A DNA stretch of 28,934 nt from an uncultured Lachnospiraceae bacterium (lineage in GTDB: Bacteria > Bacillota > Clostridia > Lachnospirales > Lachnospiraceae). The stretch covers positions 1 to 28,934 of the forward strand of contig CAJUAE010000040.1 of the NCBI GenBank assembly GCA_910583965.1. Reading direction: 5' to 3'. The translations under genes and the position numbers were made by a program. Below the pieces are notes generated by a model, which made no database searches, was not told where the DNA came from, and saw only the letters and a list, made by a program, of their open reading frames with translations. Positions 1-8,095 of the stretch are shown in pieces; within the stretch, counting starts at the first letter, position 1; the number at the start of each line of letters is the position of its first letter.

Positions 1-30
1 GGGAAGATTTATCTTCCCTACTCGATTAAA
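1..30. repeat. Partial copy of the ribU-flanking repeat family
   Basis: The window opens inside a hairpin (GGGAAGAT / ATCTTCCC) followed by TACTCGATT. The same hairpin plus TACTYGATT is found in the repeats at 16767 and 17868, so this looks like the right-hand part of a third copy whose left part lies outside the window. Similarity is short, so the assignment is tentative. Confidence 0.4.
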
Positions 31-123
31 TATAAGTCCGATTTCATACTTAATATTTTAGTCCGAAATCGGATTCATGTCAAGCTTTTTGTAAAATTTC
101 AATAAAGTGTACTAGATAGAATA

Positions 124-153
124 TTGCATAGCATAGGAAGTATATGGTAAAAT
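124..153 (+). promoter_or_regulatory. Candidate sigma-A promoter for the chemoreceptor at 391
   Basis: TTGCAT at 124-129 and TAAAAT at 148-153 are separated by 18 bases. This would give a leader of about 230 nt containing a CAGACTG/CAGTCTG stem (around 168-202) and a GACTC-CAA-GAGTC hairpin (280-292). The promoter is a consensus match only. Confidence 0.35.
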
Positions 154-390
154 AGCGACGGATAATTACAGACTGTATTGTGGAGAAGTATTACAGTCTG
201 CTATGCGGACTTTTCTACACACAGGTTTGAGATTCTGTGAAGTGAAATTATGGAGGTTTATACGAAAACAACACAAAAAGACTCCAAGAGTCGAACACAA
301 GTGCAAAGGGGAATAAGTTTGTTGTATTTGTGCCATTTTGTAGGATTTTATAGACTCTAAGGAGTTATTAAAAAATGGGGGATTTTTATA

Positions 391-2382
391 ATGAAAGCGG
401 GAAAGATTACAAAAAACAAAAAGCTAAAAAAGCGCAGTATCAAGCAGATTATTATTCGTTATGTGATGCAGTTATCAATTTCCTTGGGAGTGATATTGGT
501 AATTTTGATGATTGTGACATCTTTGCGGTCAACATCTTCGGTACTGCATGATGGATTGACAACTACGGCTCGAATTTCTGCGCAAAATATCAGTTCTAAT
601 CTACATTTGTTGACGGATAGAATAGACAATATGGCACAGAAATCAGAATGGGCGGATATGAGTATATCCGAGGTAGAGATGCAACAGCTAATTGACGAGT
701 GTGAGAAGCGAGTGGAATTTGTGTGGATAGCGGCTTATGATATTGCAGGTGAAAAACTGTATGGGGACAGTGACGCGCCGGAATCGATTGTTGGAAAGGT
801 TTACTATGACTATCTAACACGAACACAAAATCTAACGATTGGAGACCCAGAACATCAAGATGGTATCTGGCAAATCAGCGTGGGGATTCCAATAAAGAAT
901 GAGAAAGGCGAGATTTTATTTTATCTAATTGGAAGTTACAAGTATGATTTGCTTAATGATGTGTTGACAAATATTAATATTGGAAATAAAGGAGTTGCGT
1001 ATATTGTAGATGGCGAGGGCGATATTATTGCGGATAAAAATATAACAGATATGGATAAGACAAGAAATCTGTATGCTATGTTCAACTCTAAGACAAATCA
1101 TCGTGTGTTTGATGCTATGCTTGATTTTCGGACGGACTCCGCGACAGTATTTTTAAAAGGAGTGCATTATTATATGGCGTATTCTCCGGTGGCAGGTACG
1201 AACTGGACATTGCTGATAGCAGCACCAGGTGCTGATTTTATAAAGACATTAGTATGGTCTATAGCACTTAGCATACTAGTTATCATAGCACTTCAAATTT
1301 ACATAACAAAACAAACAGTTTACATTGCTGACCAAATATCGGATTCACTTTCTCACGCGACAAACCGTCTTACATTGCTGGCAGCAGGGAATCTTAAGGA
1401 GAAAGTTACTTTTGTGGATAACAATCAGGAGGCGGAAATTTTGACAACAGCATTGTCAAGTACAGTGTCTAGTCTTTCTACTTATATTGATAATATTACA
1501 GGTTATTTGGGATTGCTTTCCGCGGGGGATTACTCCAAGGAGGTTGAGGGAATTTTTGAAGGCGATTTTGTGGCAATACGTGAGGCGATGACACGGATTA
1601 GTGATGCCCTGAATGAGACAATGCATCGGATTCATGAAGCGTCAGAGGCAGTCAGAAATAATTCTGCTGAGACAACAGCATATGCCAACAAACTCTATAA
1701 TGGATCAATTGAGCAGACAGATGCCTTGAAGCGTCTTACAGGAGAAATGAATTTAATCACAGACAAGACAGGTGAGATTGATGAGAATGCACAGCGCGTC
1801 AGGGAAAGTGCTGATGCGGCAAAAGATCGTGTTGATGAAGGACAGCGTCAGATGGAGGATATGTTATATACAATGGATAGTATTCACCATGACATGCAAG
1901 AAATTATTACAATTAGTCAGTTAATTGAAGAAATTTCTTCTCAGACGAGTCTCTTATCACTGAATGCTTCAATTGAAGCAGCGCGGGCTGGAGATGCCGG
2001 AAAAGGTTTTGCGGTTGTGGCGCAGGAAATTGGCAAATTGGCACAGCAGACAGCTTCAGCGCTAGAGAAAACAGGAACAATTATCAGCAAGGCAAGTATG
2101 GCAATTGACGAGGGAATGCGCACAGCACAGCACACTGCAGAATCTTTTCGCAAGGTAAAACAGGCAACTAGAGAGTTTCAGGAGATTTCTGAGAATCTGA
2201 TTCAAATTACTGTACAGCAAAAAGAAGCAATTGATACTGCATCGCAGGAAGTACAGACGGTACTGTCAATCGCTGACACAAATCAGCGGTTTGCGCAGGA
2301 TACGGATGAGACCGCGGCAGTTTCAATGAATCAGGTACAGGAGTTGGAGCAGATTGTTTCAATGGTAAAACTGCGCGCGTAA
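391..2382 (+). CDS. Methyl-accepting chemotaxis protein, dCache type
   Basis: Membrane chemoreceptor that passes an extracellular signal to CheA/CheW. Residues about 26-46 form the first membrane segment, about 50-280 an extracellular double-Cache-like region, and about 285-305 the second membrane segment. HAMP follows from about 306, with a second HAMP-like stretch near 373-415. The remainder is the coiled-coil signalling domain with the highly conserved hairpin tip (around 510-550, containing NASIEAARAGDAGKGFAVVA). GGGGGA lies 10 bases before the ATG. The ligand pocket lacks the RxWY...Y...D pattern seen in the chemoreceptor at 2923-4959, so the two probably sense different ligands. A small FMN-binding membrane protein follows after 39 bases and is probably co-transcribed. 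Family assignment is certain; ligand unknown. Confidence 0.95.
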   Translation: MKAGKITKNKKLKKRSIKQIIIRYVMQLSISLGVILVILMIVTSLRSTSSVLHDGLTTTARISAQNISSNLHLLTDRIDNMAQKSEWADMSISEVEMQQLIDECEKRVEFVWIAAYDIAGEKLYGDSDAPESIVGKVYYDYLTRTQNLTIGDPEHQDGIWQISVGIPIKNEKGEILFYLIGSYKYDLLNDVLTNINIGNKGVAYIVDGEGDIIADKNITDMDKTRNLYAMFNSKTNHRVFDAMLDFRTDSATVFLKGVHYYMAYSPVAGTNWTLLIAAPGADFIKTLVWSIALSILVIIALQIYITKQTVYIADQISDSLSHATNRLTLLAAGNLKEKVTFVDNNQEAEILTTALSSTVSSLSTYIDNITGYLGLLSAGDYSKEVEGIFEGDFVAIREAMTRISDALNETMHRIHEASEAVRNNSAETTAYANKLYNGSIEQTDALKRLTGEMNLITDKTGEIDENAQRVRESADAAKDRVDEGQRQMEDMLYTMDSIHHDMQEIITISQLIEEISSQTSLLSLNASIEAARAGDAGKGFAVVAQEIGKLAQQTASALEKTGTIISKASMAIDEGMRTAQHTAESFRKVKQATREFQEISENLIQITVQQKEAIDTASQEVQTVLSIADTNQRFAQDTDETAAVSMNQVQELEQIVSMVKLRA

Positions 2383-2421
2383 GTGTTTATAAAAGGACAT
2401 ATTTGTTAGGAGGTTGGATTG

Positions 2422-2868
2422 ATGAAATATTTATTTCGTAGAATAGCAGTGGTCCTTGCGGTAATGATTCTTGCATTGGGAATATTTATGGAATATAAAA
2501 GCACAAAAGGATTAAAAGATGGTTTCTATACAGCTGAGATGGCAGAATATCATTATGGGTGGATAGAATATTTGATTATTCAGGTTAAGAACGATAAGAT
2601 TGTATCGGCAGAGTATAATGCCAGAAATGAAAGTGGTTTTGTTAAATCATGGGACAATGCATACATGAAAAATATGATGCCTGGATATGGTACTTATCCG
2701 AATAAATACACACGGGAGTATGTGCAACAGCTTATTGATAGCCAAGTGAATACAAAGGTTGATGTGATTACAGGTGCGACCAGTTCTGGAAAAAATTTTG
2801 AGAAGCTTGTCGCAGCAGTATTAAAACAAGCTGCTACAGGAAATTCAGCGACAGTAGTAGTAGAATAA
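2422..2868 (+). CDS. Membrane-anchored FMN-binding domain protein
   Basis: A 148-aa protein with an N-terminal membrane segment (about residues 6-23) and one extracytoplasmic FMN_bind domain of the NqrC/RnfG type. The C-terminal D-V-I-TGATS motif matches the site where ApbE transferases attach FMN to a threonine, so covalent flavinylation is likely. ATG at 2422 is preferred over the adjoining TTG because TTAGGAGG ends nine bases before it. It follows the chemoreceptor at 391 closely, suggesting an operon and perhaps a redox or electron-transfer role connected with sensing. No partner membrane oxidoreductase or ApbE is present in the window. Domain call is solid; the physiological role is inference. 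Confidence 0.85.
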   Translation: MKYLFRRIAVVLAVMILALGIFMEYKSTKGLKDGFYTAEMAEYHYGWIEYLIIQVKNDKIVSAEYNARNESGFVKSWDNAYMKNMMPGYGTYPNKYTREYVQQLIDSQVNTKVDVITGATSSGKNFEKLVAAVLKQAATGNSATVVVE

Positions 2869-2877
2869 AAGAAATAG

Positions 2878-2913
2878 TATAGGCACCTATCAATTGGTTG
2901 ATAGGTGCCTATA
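2878..2913. terminator. Bidirectional terminator hairpin
   Basis: A perfect 16-bp stem with a TTGG loop lies between the convergent ends of the FMN-binding gene and the second chemoreceptor. Neither side has a long T-run, so it may act in both directions with moderate strength. Confidence 0.65.
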
Positions 2914-2922
2914 TTCAGGTTA

Positions 2923-4959
2923 TTATTCTATTAATTCAAATTTTTGTACCATTTGATTTAAGAGATTCGCTTGTGTCGCCAGTTCTTCTGAGGTTGCAGA
3001 AGTTTCCTGCGATGCGGCAGAATTATCTTGGATTCCACGGGCAATCTCATCAATTCCAGTGCGAAGTTGTTCCATACTTTCAGCTTGAATCGCTGAGTTT
3101 TGTGCAGTATTTTTAATCATTTCATTTACATGGTCAACAGCGCTTACAGAATCTTTTAATGCATTCATAGCGTCTGTGGCAATTGCGTTTCCTTTGCTGA
3201 TTTCCTCCATAGAAATTTCAATTAGATTTCTTGTTGAGCTGGCAGCTTTTGCACTTTCCAGTGCAAGTTTTCCAATTTCATCTGCCACAACTGCAAAACC
3301 TTTTCCAGCATCCCCTGCACGAGCAGCTTCAATAGAGGCATTTAAGGATAACAGGTTTGTCTGGTCTGCAATTTCCTCGATTGTCTGAATAATGCCAACA
3401 ACTTGCTGGGAAGTCTGGCGGATTTCATTCATTGCATCCATCATCATTGTCATTTTTTCTTGATTCTGTTCGATCATGACAGTGACTCTCGCTGTTTCCT
3501 TTGCAGAAGCCTCAGCGTCACGACGACTTTCTTCTACATGGTCTGCAACAGAATTGGTAGTTGCAGCGAGTTCTTCGATAGAAGCGGCTTGTAATTCAGC
3601 ACTTTCTGCTAATACCTGTGAGGCATTGGCAAGTTCAGAAGCGCCTACAGAAACACGTTCAGAACTTGTGTTGATGCCTTCCATTACTTGATTCATGGAA
3701 CTAGATATGTTGAGCAACGCAGTTTTAATCTTTTGAAATTCACCGACATAGTCATTTTTTAGTGTAATGCTGAGTTTTCCATCTGCGATTCTTGCAAGGA
3801 CTTCGGCAGTCTCGTCGATGTAAACAATGTATTCTTTTAGACGACTTACTGTTTTTCCAATCGATTCACCCAGTTCGCCAATTTCATCGTTTGATGTGAT
3901 GGCGAGTTGAACATCGAGGTTTCCAGCTGCAAGTTGTTGTGCGGTTTGATTTAGCTCGAGGATTGGCTTTGTCACATTGGCAGCGCTTCTCCGAATGCTG
4001 AGTGCGATGAGTAAAATGCCTGCTGCAAAAAGGATTATTAGGGCGATAATCATAGCGATAAGCATAGCATAGTATTCTGATATAGGCAAACTGCTAAGTA
4101 CAAGGTAGCCAGAATCGCCAGCGGGTTCTAGCGAACCATATTTTGTTATGCCATCTGCTTTGTATTTTAAAAATTTACTGCTTTTTGATGAGACGGCATC
4201 TGCAACATTCTGAGATATATTGATTTCGCGAATATTTTTTTTAACATATTCATTCTGCGGGTGATAAAGTAGAGTGCCATTTTCAGATAGCAGCAGAAGA
4301 TACCCATTGCGTCCAATTTTGTAGCCGCGTAAGAGGTTTGTCATATGGTCTAGGGCGATGTCAAAACCTACAGCACCAAGTACCTCTCCAGTAACATCAT
4401 CATAGACTGGCGCAGCAGCGCTTAGAATCATTTTCTCAGTGGAGGAGTCAATATAGGGTTCTGTCAGAACAGTTTTCTTTTCTGTGATACAACTATACCA
4501 TCCACGTCCTGTAATATCCCAGTTCTCGTCACTGACAAAACCATCAGACTGTACCAAGGCACTTGCATCTAGGTCAGAAAGCCATACCGCCATAACATTT
4601 TCTGTATCTGTATTTGCAATGCTGACAAGATAATCCATAACAGTATCCATCTTTTTTGCACTGAGGATATTATCACCTGGTTTAATTTCATTCATGATGT
4701 CTTGGATATCAGAATTCACAGCCAGTTGTTCGACACCTCTTGTATACTGGTTAAGAAATGCGGTCAGTTGGTTTGATGCTGCTCTGGACTCCAATGTAAG
4801 TTCTTTTTCTTTGGATGTCATAATAGTCCATGCTACCATACAGATAGCAACAGCAGCCACGACTAAAAACACGAGAATGACACTTTTGCCAATATGGGTC
4901 ATGATTTCATCAGCAATCCGTTTTCTATTGCCGGTTGATTTTGTATTTTGTTGTTTCAT
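2923..4959 (-). CDS. Methyl-accepting chemotaxis protein with amino-acid-type dCache
   Basis: A 678-aa chemoreceptor with membrane segments near residues 25-47 and 298-322, an extracellular dCache_1 domain between them, HAMP after the second segment and a C-terminal signalling domain with the standard NASIEAARAGDAGKGFAVVA tip. In the membrane-distal pocket the sequence shows R152-G-W154-Y155, Y169 (in TEPYID) and D200 (in VGFDI). This spacing matches the RxWY...Y...D amino-acid-binding motif known from PctA-like receptors, so an amino acid ligand is a reasonable inference. AAAGGAGG precedes the ATG. It has its own promoter on the minus strand and converges on the FMN-binding gene. Confidence 0.95.
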   Translation of the reverse strand: MKQQNTKSTGNRKRIADEIMTHIGKSVILVFLVVAAVAICMVAWTIMTSKEKELTLESRAASNQLTAFLNQYTRGVEQLAVNSDIQDIMNEIKPGDNILSAKKMDTVMDYLVSIANTDTENVMAVWLSDLDASALVQSDGFVSDENWDITGRGWYSCITEKKTVLTEPYIDSSTEKMILSAAAPVYDDVTGEVLGAVGFDIALDHMTNLLRGYKIGRNGYLLLLSENGTLLYHPQNEYVKKNIREINISQNVADAVSSKSSKFLKYKADGITKYGSLEPAGDSGYLVLSSLPISEYYAMLIAMIIALIILFAAGILLIALSIRRSAANVTKPILELNQTAQQLAAGNLDVQLAITSNDEIGELGESIGKTVSRLKEYIVYIDETAEVLARIADGKLSITLKNDYVGEFQKIKTALLNISSSMNQVMEGINTSSERVSVGASELANASQVLAESAELQAASIEELAATTNSVADHVEESRRDAEASAKETARVTVMIEQNQEKMTMMMDAMNEIRQTSQQVVGIIQTIEEIADQTNLLSLNASIEAARAGDAGKGFAVVADEIGKLALESAKAASSTRNLIEISMEEISKGNAIATDAMNALKDSVSAVDHVNEMIKNTAQNSAIQAESMEQLRTGIDEIARGIQDNSAASQETSATSEELATQANLLNQMVQKFELIE

Positions 4960-5049
4960 TTTGGAACCTCCTTTGTAGGTTGGAAGGATAATCGTTTTGA
5001 TTGAAAAAAGGTTTTGTAAAGAAGTCCTTTTCCATTACGATTTGTTATA

Positions 5050-5078
5050 AATATATTGTAGCGCTCTTTTCGGAACAA
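5050..5078 (-). promoter_or_regulatory. Sigma-A promoter for the second chemoreceptor
   Basis: Read on the minus strand, TTGTTC (5078-5073) and TATATT (5055-5050) are spaced by 17 bases, about 90 bases upstream of the chemoreceptor start. No sigma-28-type motif was seen. Confidence 0.5.
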
Positions 5079-5116
5079 CACAAGTTTTTTTTGCAGTGCT
5101 TGTTATAGAAGGGTAC

Positions 5117-5249
5117 GTTACTGTTCACTCCGTTCCAGTAACAGGTAAAAATCCATGCAAAATTTGCTTCGCAAATGGATTTTTACTTACAACCAGTACG
5201 TTTTGTCACGGACTTAGCAGTAGATGCTAAGTCCTGTCTGAACAGTAAC
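5117..5249. mobile_element. 133-bp MITE with 11-bp terminal inverted repeats and 9-bp target duplication
   Basis: The element begins GTTACTGTTCA and ends TGAACAGTAAC, a perfect 11-bp inverted repeat. It is flanked on both sides by the identical 9-mer GAAGGGTAC (5108-5116 and 5250-5258), the signature of transposition. Inside are two long perfect stems: GTAAAAATCCAT with ATGGATTTTTAC (5145-5156 / 5175-5186), and GGACTTAGCA with TGCTAAGTCC (5210-5219 / 5225-5234). There is no coding capacity, so it must have been moved by a transposase encoded elsewhere. Confidence 0.85.
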
Positions 5250-5289
5250 GAAGGGTACAATATAAAAACAAATGTTTTATTCATGCTGA

Positions 5290-5318
5290 TTGCGGAAACT
5301 ATAATTTGTTGTTATAAT
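5290..5318 (+). promoter_or_regulatory. Sigma-A promoter for the 79-aa protein
   Basis: TTGCGG (5290-5295) and a perfect TATAAT (5313-5318) are spaced by 17 bases and lie 19 bases upstream of the start codon, leaving a very short leader. Confidence 0.65.
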
Positions 5319-5337
5319 AAAACGTAGGTGATGAATT

Positions 5338-5577
5338 ATGAGTAGAAGTTACAAGAAAACACCAGTTCTAAAATGCTGTGGCGATAAGAAATATGGAAAG
5401 CGCCAGGCAAATAGAAAAGTGCGACGGTCAGATAAAAGGGTGCTTTACCGTGGAAAACAATATAGAAAATTATATGAAACTTGGGATATCAATGATGTTA
5501 TTGTATTCTGGACAAAAAGAGAAGCCGAGAAAGATGGCAGACTTGATGTTTGGAAAAAGTGGTATTATCGAAAGTAA
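5338..5577 (+). CDS. Small basic hypothetical protein (MSRSYKK type)
   Basis: A 79-aa protein very rich in Lys and Arg, beginning MSRSYKKTPV. From memory, short proteins beginning MSRSYKK are widespread in Firmicutes and have no assigned function. The positive charge would suit nucleic-acid or ribosome binding, but no domain is recognisable. It has a good promoter immediately upstream and a modest ribosome site (GTAGGTGATG). It stands alone between a MITE and a repeat-rich spacer. Confidence 0.75.
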   Translation: MSRSYKKTPVLKCCGDKKYGKRQANRKVRRSDKRVLYRGKQYRKLYETWDINDVIVFWTKREAEKDGRLDVWKKWYYRK

Positions 5578-5745
5578 AATAAGTGTGAACGATATACGAA
5601 AATATGGCAGAAAAGATTTCCTTATATAAGAATAGGATGCTGTTTTTGAAGATTTGATATATTGATTGAATAGTTGTTTTGAAGTCCTTTTGGTTAATTG
5701 TTTATGCTTGTAGGGAAAAGTCGAACACAAACACAGAAACCACCA

Positions 5746-5786
5746 ATACGATCACGAAATATTGTTGAGAGTTTTTGTGATCGTAT
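5746..5786. terminator. Long hairpin downstream of the 79-aa gene
   Basis: ATACGATCACGAAA pairs with TTTTTGTGATCGTAT around a 12-nt loop (10 perfect pairs plus extension). No T-run follows directly, so termination is possible but not assured. The rest of 5578-5872 shows nothing else recognisable. Confidence 0.4.
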
Positions 5787-5872
5787 AAAGTGTATTTTAT
5801 TAAAGGGGTTCTATTTCCTTTTACGAATGCAATATATGCTCAATAATTTTTATCTTTAAAACCAGTAGTATA

Positions 5873-6204
5873 GTGTGAAATTAAAATTTCACACCTCCTG
5901 ATTGGTACGCCCGCAAAAGTGGGCAGATGGGAGTTAGGGTGAGAAGAACTTCTAATCACTCGCAGCAAGGCTGCTTCGCGAAGAAGTTCTATGTCTCACA
6001 CCAAGAAATGCCTGAAATACGGCATTTCTCATCTGGATTTGAGTTGCGGCAGAGCCGCGACATGGGAGTTTGTGTGAAAAATAGTTCTAAGGCAGCAAAA
6101 AACACTACCTAAGAACGATTAAGTTTCCCATAGTCTATTTGAGCCGCAAAAAGGCGGCATAGGAGATTTTTATGACAGTAAATGTATAGGAGAGGGGTAA
6201 AATA
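5873..6204 (+). promoter_or_regulatory. Doubled structured leader element with in-frame small ORF (copy A)
   Basis: Order of parts: palindrome GTGTGAAATT/AATTTCACAC (5873-5894); CACCTCCT (5892-5899); hairpin GCCCGC-AAAA-GTGGGC (5909-5924); ATGGGAG (5927). Next comes a long stem GTGAGA...AGAACTTCT / AGAAGTTCT...TCTCAC (5939-5999), a hairpin GAAATGCC/GGCATTTC (6005-6028), a hairpin GCGGC-AGA-GCCGC (6046-6058) and a second ATGGGAG (6062). A second, decayed stem region follows, then hairpin GCCGC-AAAAA-GCGGC (6143-6158) and ATAGGAG. A small ORF runs from 5927 to 6112 (61 codons) through both units; its second part reads MGVCVKNSSKAAKNTT. The same architecture precedes the XRE gene, tsaE and tsaB. 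Confidence 0.75.
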
Positions 6205-6810
6205 ATGCAGGTTAATTTGTCAAACAGTTCATTGCAGAACAGATATTTTTCTGGAACAGGAAGTATAGGTGGTATCCATCTGCCTGATTTTAATGATAAC
6301 TATGTTTTTTCTAAGAAGAAAAGTGGTACCAGTGATGAAGAATACCGAAAACAAATTAGGGAACAGGCTTATAAGGATTTTGCAAAAGGACAGTTTCAGA
6401 ACAAATCCGAAGGATTTAACAGATTGATGAAAAGCTACACATCGGAAGTGTCCCCAGACAGAAAAGGGATTATCACTTCTGGGCTGAAAGCTATTTCAAC
6501 AAATAGAAAGAATGTGCTAAAGCCAATAGACTTTGTAGCAACGTTGCTTGAAGGAAAAGTGAAATATCAGAAACTACCGTCAGGTAATAGCGATTACATA
6601 GAGTTTTATGATAACAATGGAGAGATGGTAGCGACTTATTCCAATAATGGTTGGACGATGTATACCACCAATGTAGAGGCTTCCAGACAGACGGAAATGT
6701 GCACGATTTATAACGAGGCATGGGGAAACGCAAAGAGAGGGATTCCGCTGGCGTGTGAAGAATCAGTGAATGAGGAAAATTTGCGGAATAGTTTTGATAT
6801 AAAAGCATAG
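6205..6810 (+). CDS. Hypothetical 201-aa protein, unknown function
   Basis: A predicted soluble protein with no signal peptide or membrane segment. Residues 1-35 are rich in Ser, Asn and Gly, followed by a charged helical stretch (about 38-65) and a C-terminal region with an aromatic YIEFYDNNGEMVATYSNNGW segment (about 131-150) that looks like a small beta-sheet. I do not recognise a characterised family, though it resembles conserved hypothetical proteins of Clostridia. GGAGAGGGG lies 7 bases before the ATG. Its leader is the largest copy of the structured element in the window, and a 5-codon reading frame (ATG at 6172) sits between the last hairpin and the gene. Confidence 0.75.
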   Translation: MQVNLSNSSLQNRYFSGTGSIGGIHLPDFNDNYVFSKKKSGTSDEEYRKQIREQAYKDFAKGQFQNKSEGFNRLMKSYTSEVSPDRKGIITSGLKAISTNRKNVLKPIDFVATLLEGKVKYQKLPSGNSDYIEFYDNNGEMVATYSNNGWTMYTTNVEASRQTEMCTIYNEAWGNAKRGIPLACEESVNEENLRNSFDIKA

Positions 6811-7115
6811 TAAGAGATAACCTGTAATGTGATAGGAAGGGCAAAAAACGCTAACCATTCTTAATTAGGATACACACACAAATATTGCATTAAGTTAAAT
6901 CCTATTTATGTCTTTAATGAACAAAATTATGTCAGAATTAGATAAGGGCGAAGTAGCGGCTATCAATCATTCTGATTAGAAAATCACATTGCAAACCGAA
7001 AAAATGCTTGTTATACTAAAATATGTAAAAGGCAAACAAAATGCGAAAAACTGAATCAATTTAAGCAGGTGAGAGATTAGAGTATTTAAAATAGAAAAAG
7101 GAAAGGGATAACAAT
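6811..7115. other. Intergenic stretch with one promoter
   Basis: No gene was found. A short frame near 6908-6979 has no ribosome site worth accepting. A promoter for the downstream esterase lies at 6989-7017. Confidence 0.5.
6989..7017 (+). promoter_or_regulatory. Sigma-A promoter for the esterase gene
   Basis: TTGCAA (6989-6994) and TATACT (7012-7017) with a 17-base spacer, about 100 bases upstream of the start codon. Confidence 0.55.
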
Positions 7116-8009
7116 ATGAGATTTGATGCTGAGGAATTTAGAAAGGGCTGTAAAGAAAATGATACCAAAAGGGACACAGGATTGAAAACGCCAGACAACA
7201 TTAGGCGATATGATAATATTTCCTATGGAAAATATGGTAAGTACAATCTTCTTGATATCTATCATAAGAAAGATGTTACCACACCACAGAAGACAATTAT
7301 CGATATTCATGGTGGCGGTTGGACTTATGGAGACAAAGATATTTATCAATATTATTGCATGGATTTGGCGCAAAGAGGTTTTACCGTTGTGAATTTCTCT
7401 TATCGTCTGTCGCCAGAAAACCCATTTCCAGCAGCATTAGAAGACATCAACACTGTATTTACATGGGTGGCAGAAAATGCGGATACATATAATATTGACC
7501 TTGACAAAATCTGTGTTGCAGGTGATTCTGCCGGTGCACAGCTTGCAAGTCAGTATTTGACACTTTTGTGTAGTGATGATTATCGCAAACTATTTGCAAT
7601 GCAAGTGCCATTTGACAAAATTACAGTGAAGGCAGTAGCGCTTAACTGCGGATGTTATGACATGAAAAGCTTTATAGAAAAAGGAGAAGAAGACCCATTT
7701 TTCATATATATAGAAAAGACATTATCTGAGGATAAAGAACGAACGCTTGAACAAATTAATGTGATAAAATATATAAACAAAGATTTTCCGCCGACATATC
7801 TTATGACTTCTGAATATGATTTTTTGAAAGAAGATGCAAAGCCTATGTATGAGCTGCTTAAACAAAAAGGGATTTCATGTGTGTATAAGTTGTATGGCAA
7901 AGAGGGCGATAATTATATGGGACATGTATTTCATCTTAATCTGCGCTTAGAGGAAGCACGTATGTGCAATGATGAGGAGTGTAGCTTTTTTGAGAGAAGT
8001 TTGGAATAA
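7116..8009 (+). CDS. Alpha/beta-hydrolase, HSL-type esterase/lipase
   Basis: A cytosolic hydrolase, probably a carboxylesterase acting on small acyl esters. The oxyanion-hole motif H65-G-G-G-W69 and the nucleophile elbow G136-D-S138-A-G140 are those of the hormone-sensitive-lipase/acetyl-esterase family. The likely catalytic acid is D235 (EYDFLKEDA) and the likely catalytic histidine is H270 (GHVFH), completing the triad in the usual order. At 297 aa it has normal family length, and it has no signal peptide. GGAAAGGG precedes the ATG. It has its own promoter, and mtnN follows after about 86 bases. The natural substrate cannot be read from the sequence. Confidence 0.9.
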   Translation: MRFDAEEFRKGCKENDTKRDTGLKTPDNIRRYDNISYGKYGKYNLLDIYHKKDVTTPQKTIIDIHGGGWTYGDKDIYQYYCMDLAQRGFTVVNFSYRLSPENPFPAALEDINTVFTWVAENADTYNIDLDKICVAGDSAGAQLASQYLTLLCSDDYRKLFAMQVPFDKITVKAVALNCGCYDMKSFIEKGEEDPFFIYIEKTLSEDKERTLEQINVIKYINKDFPPTYLMTSEYDFLKEDAKPMYELLKQKGISCVYKLYGKEGDNYMGHVFHLNLRLEEARMCNDEECSFFERSLE

Positions 8010-8095
8010 AGCATTGGAATTTAAAATTGTATCTATTATGCAACGCATTAGAAAACAAGGATAACAGAAAATAGATTTTGGAGGAACATATAACA

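Noticed and set aside
160..390. Cyclic-di-GMP or other known riboswitch in the chemoreceptor leader
   Set aside because: The conserved GEMM core sequences are absent; only generic hairpins are present.
5378..5629. 83-codon frame overlapping the 79-aa gene
   Set aside because: It overlaps a better-supported gene with its own promoter and has no ribosome site of its own.
6908..6979. Short frame MSLMNKIMSELDKGEVAAINHSD
   Set aside because: 23 codons, no convincing ribosome site, no family recognised.
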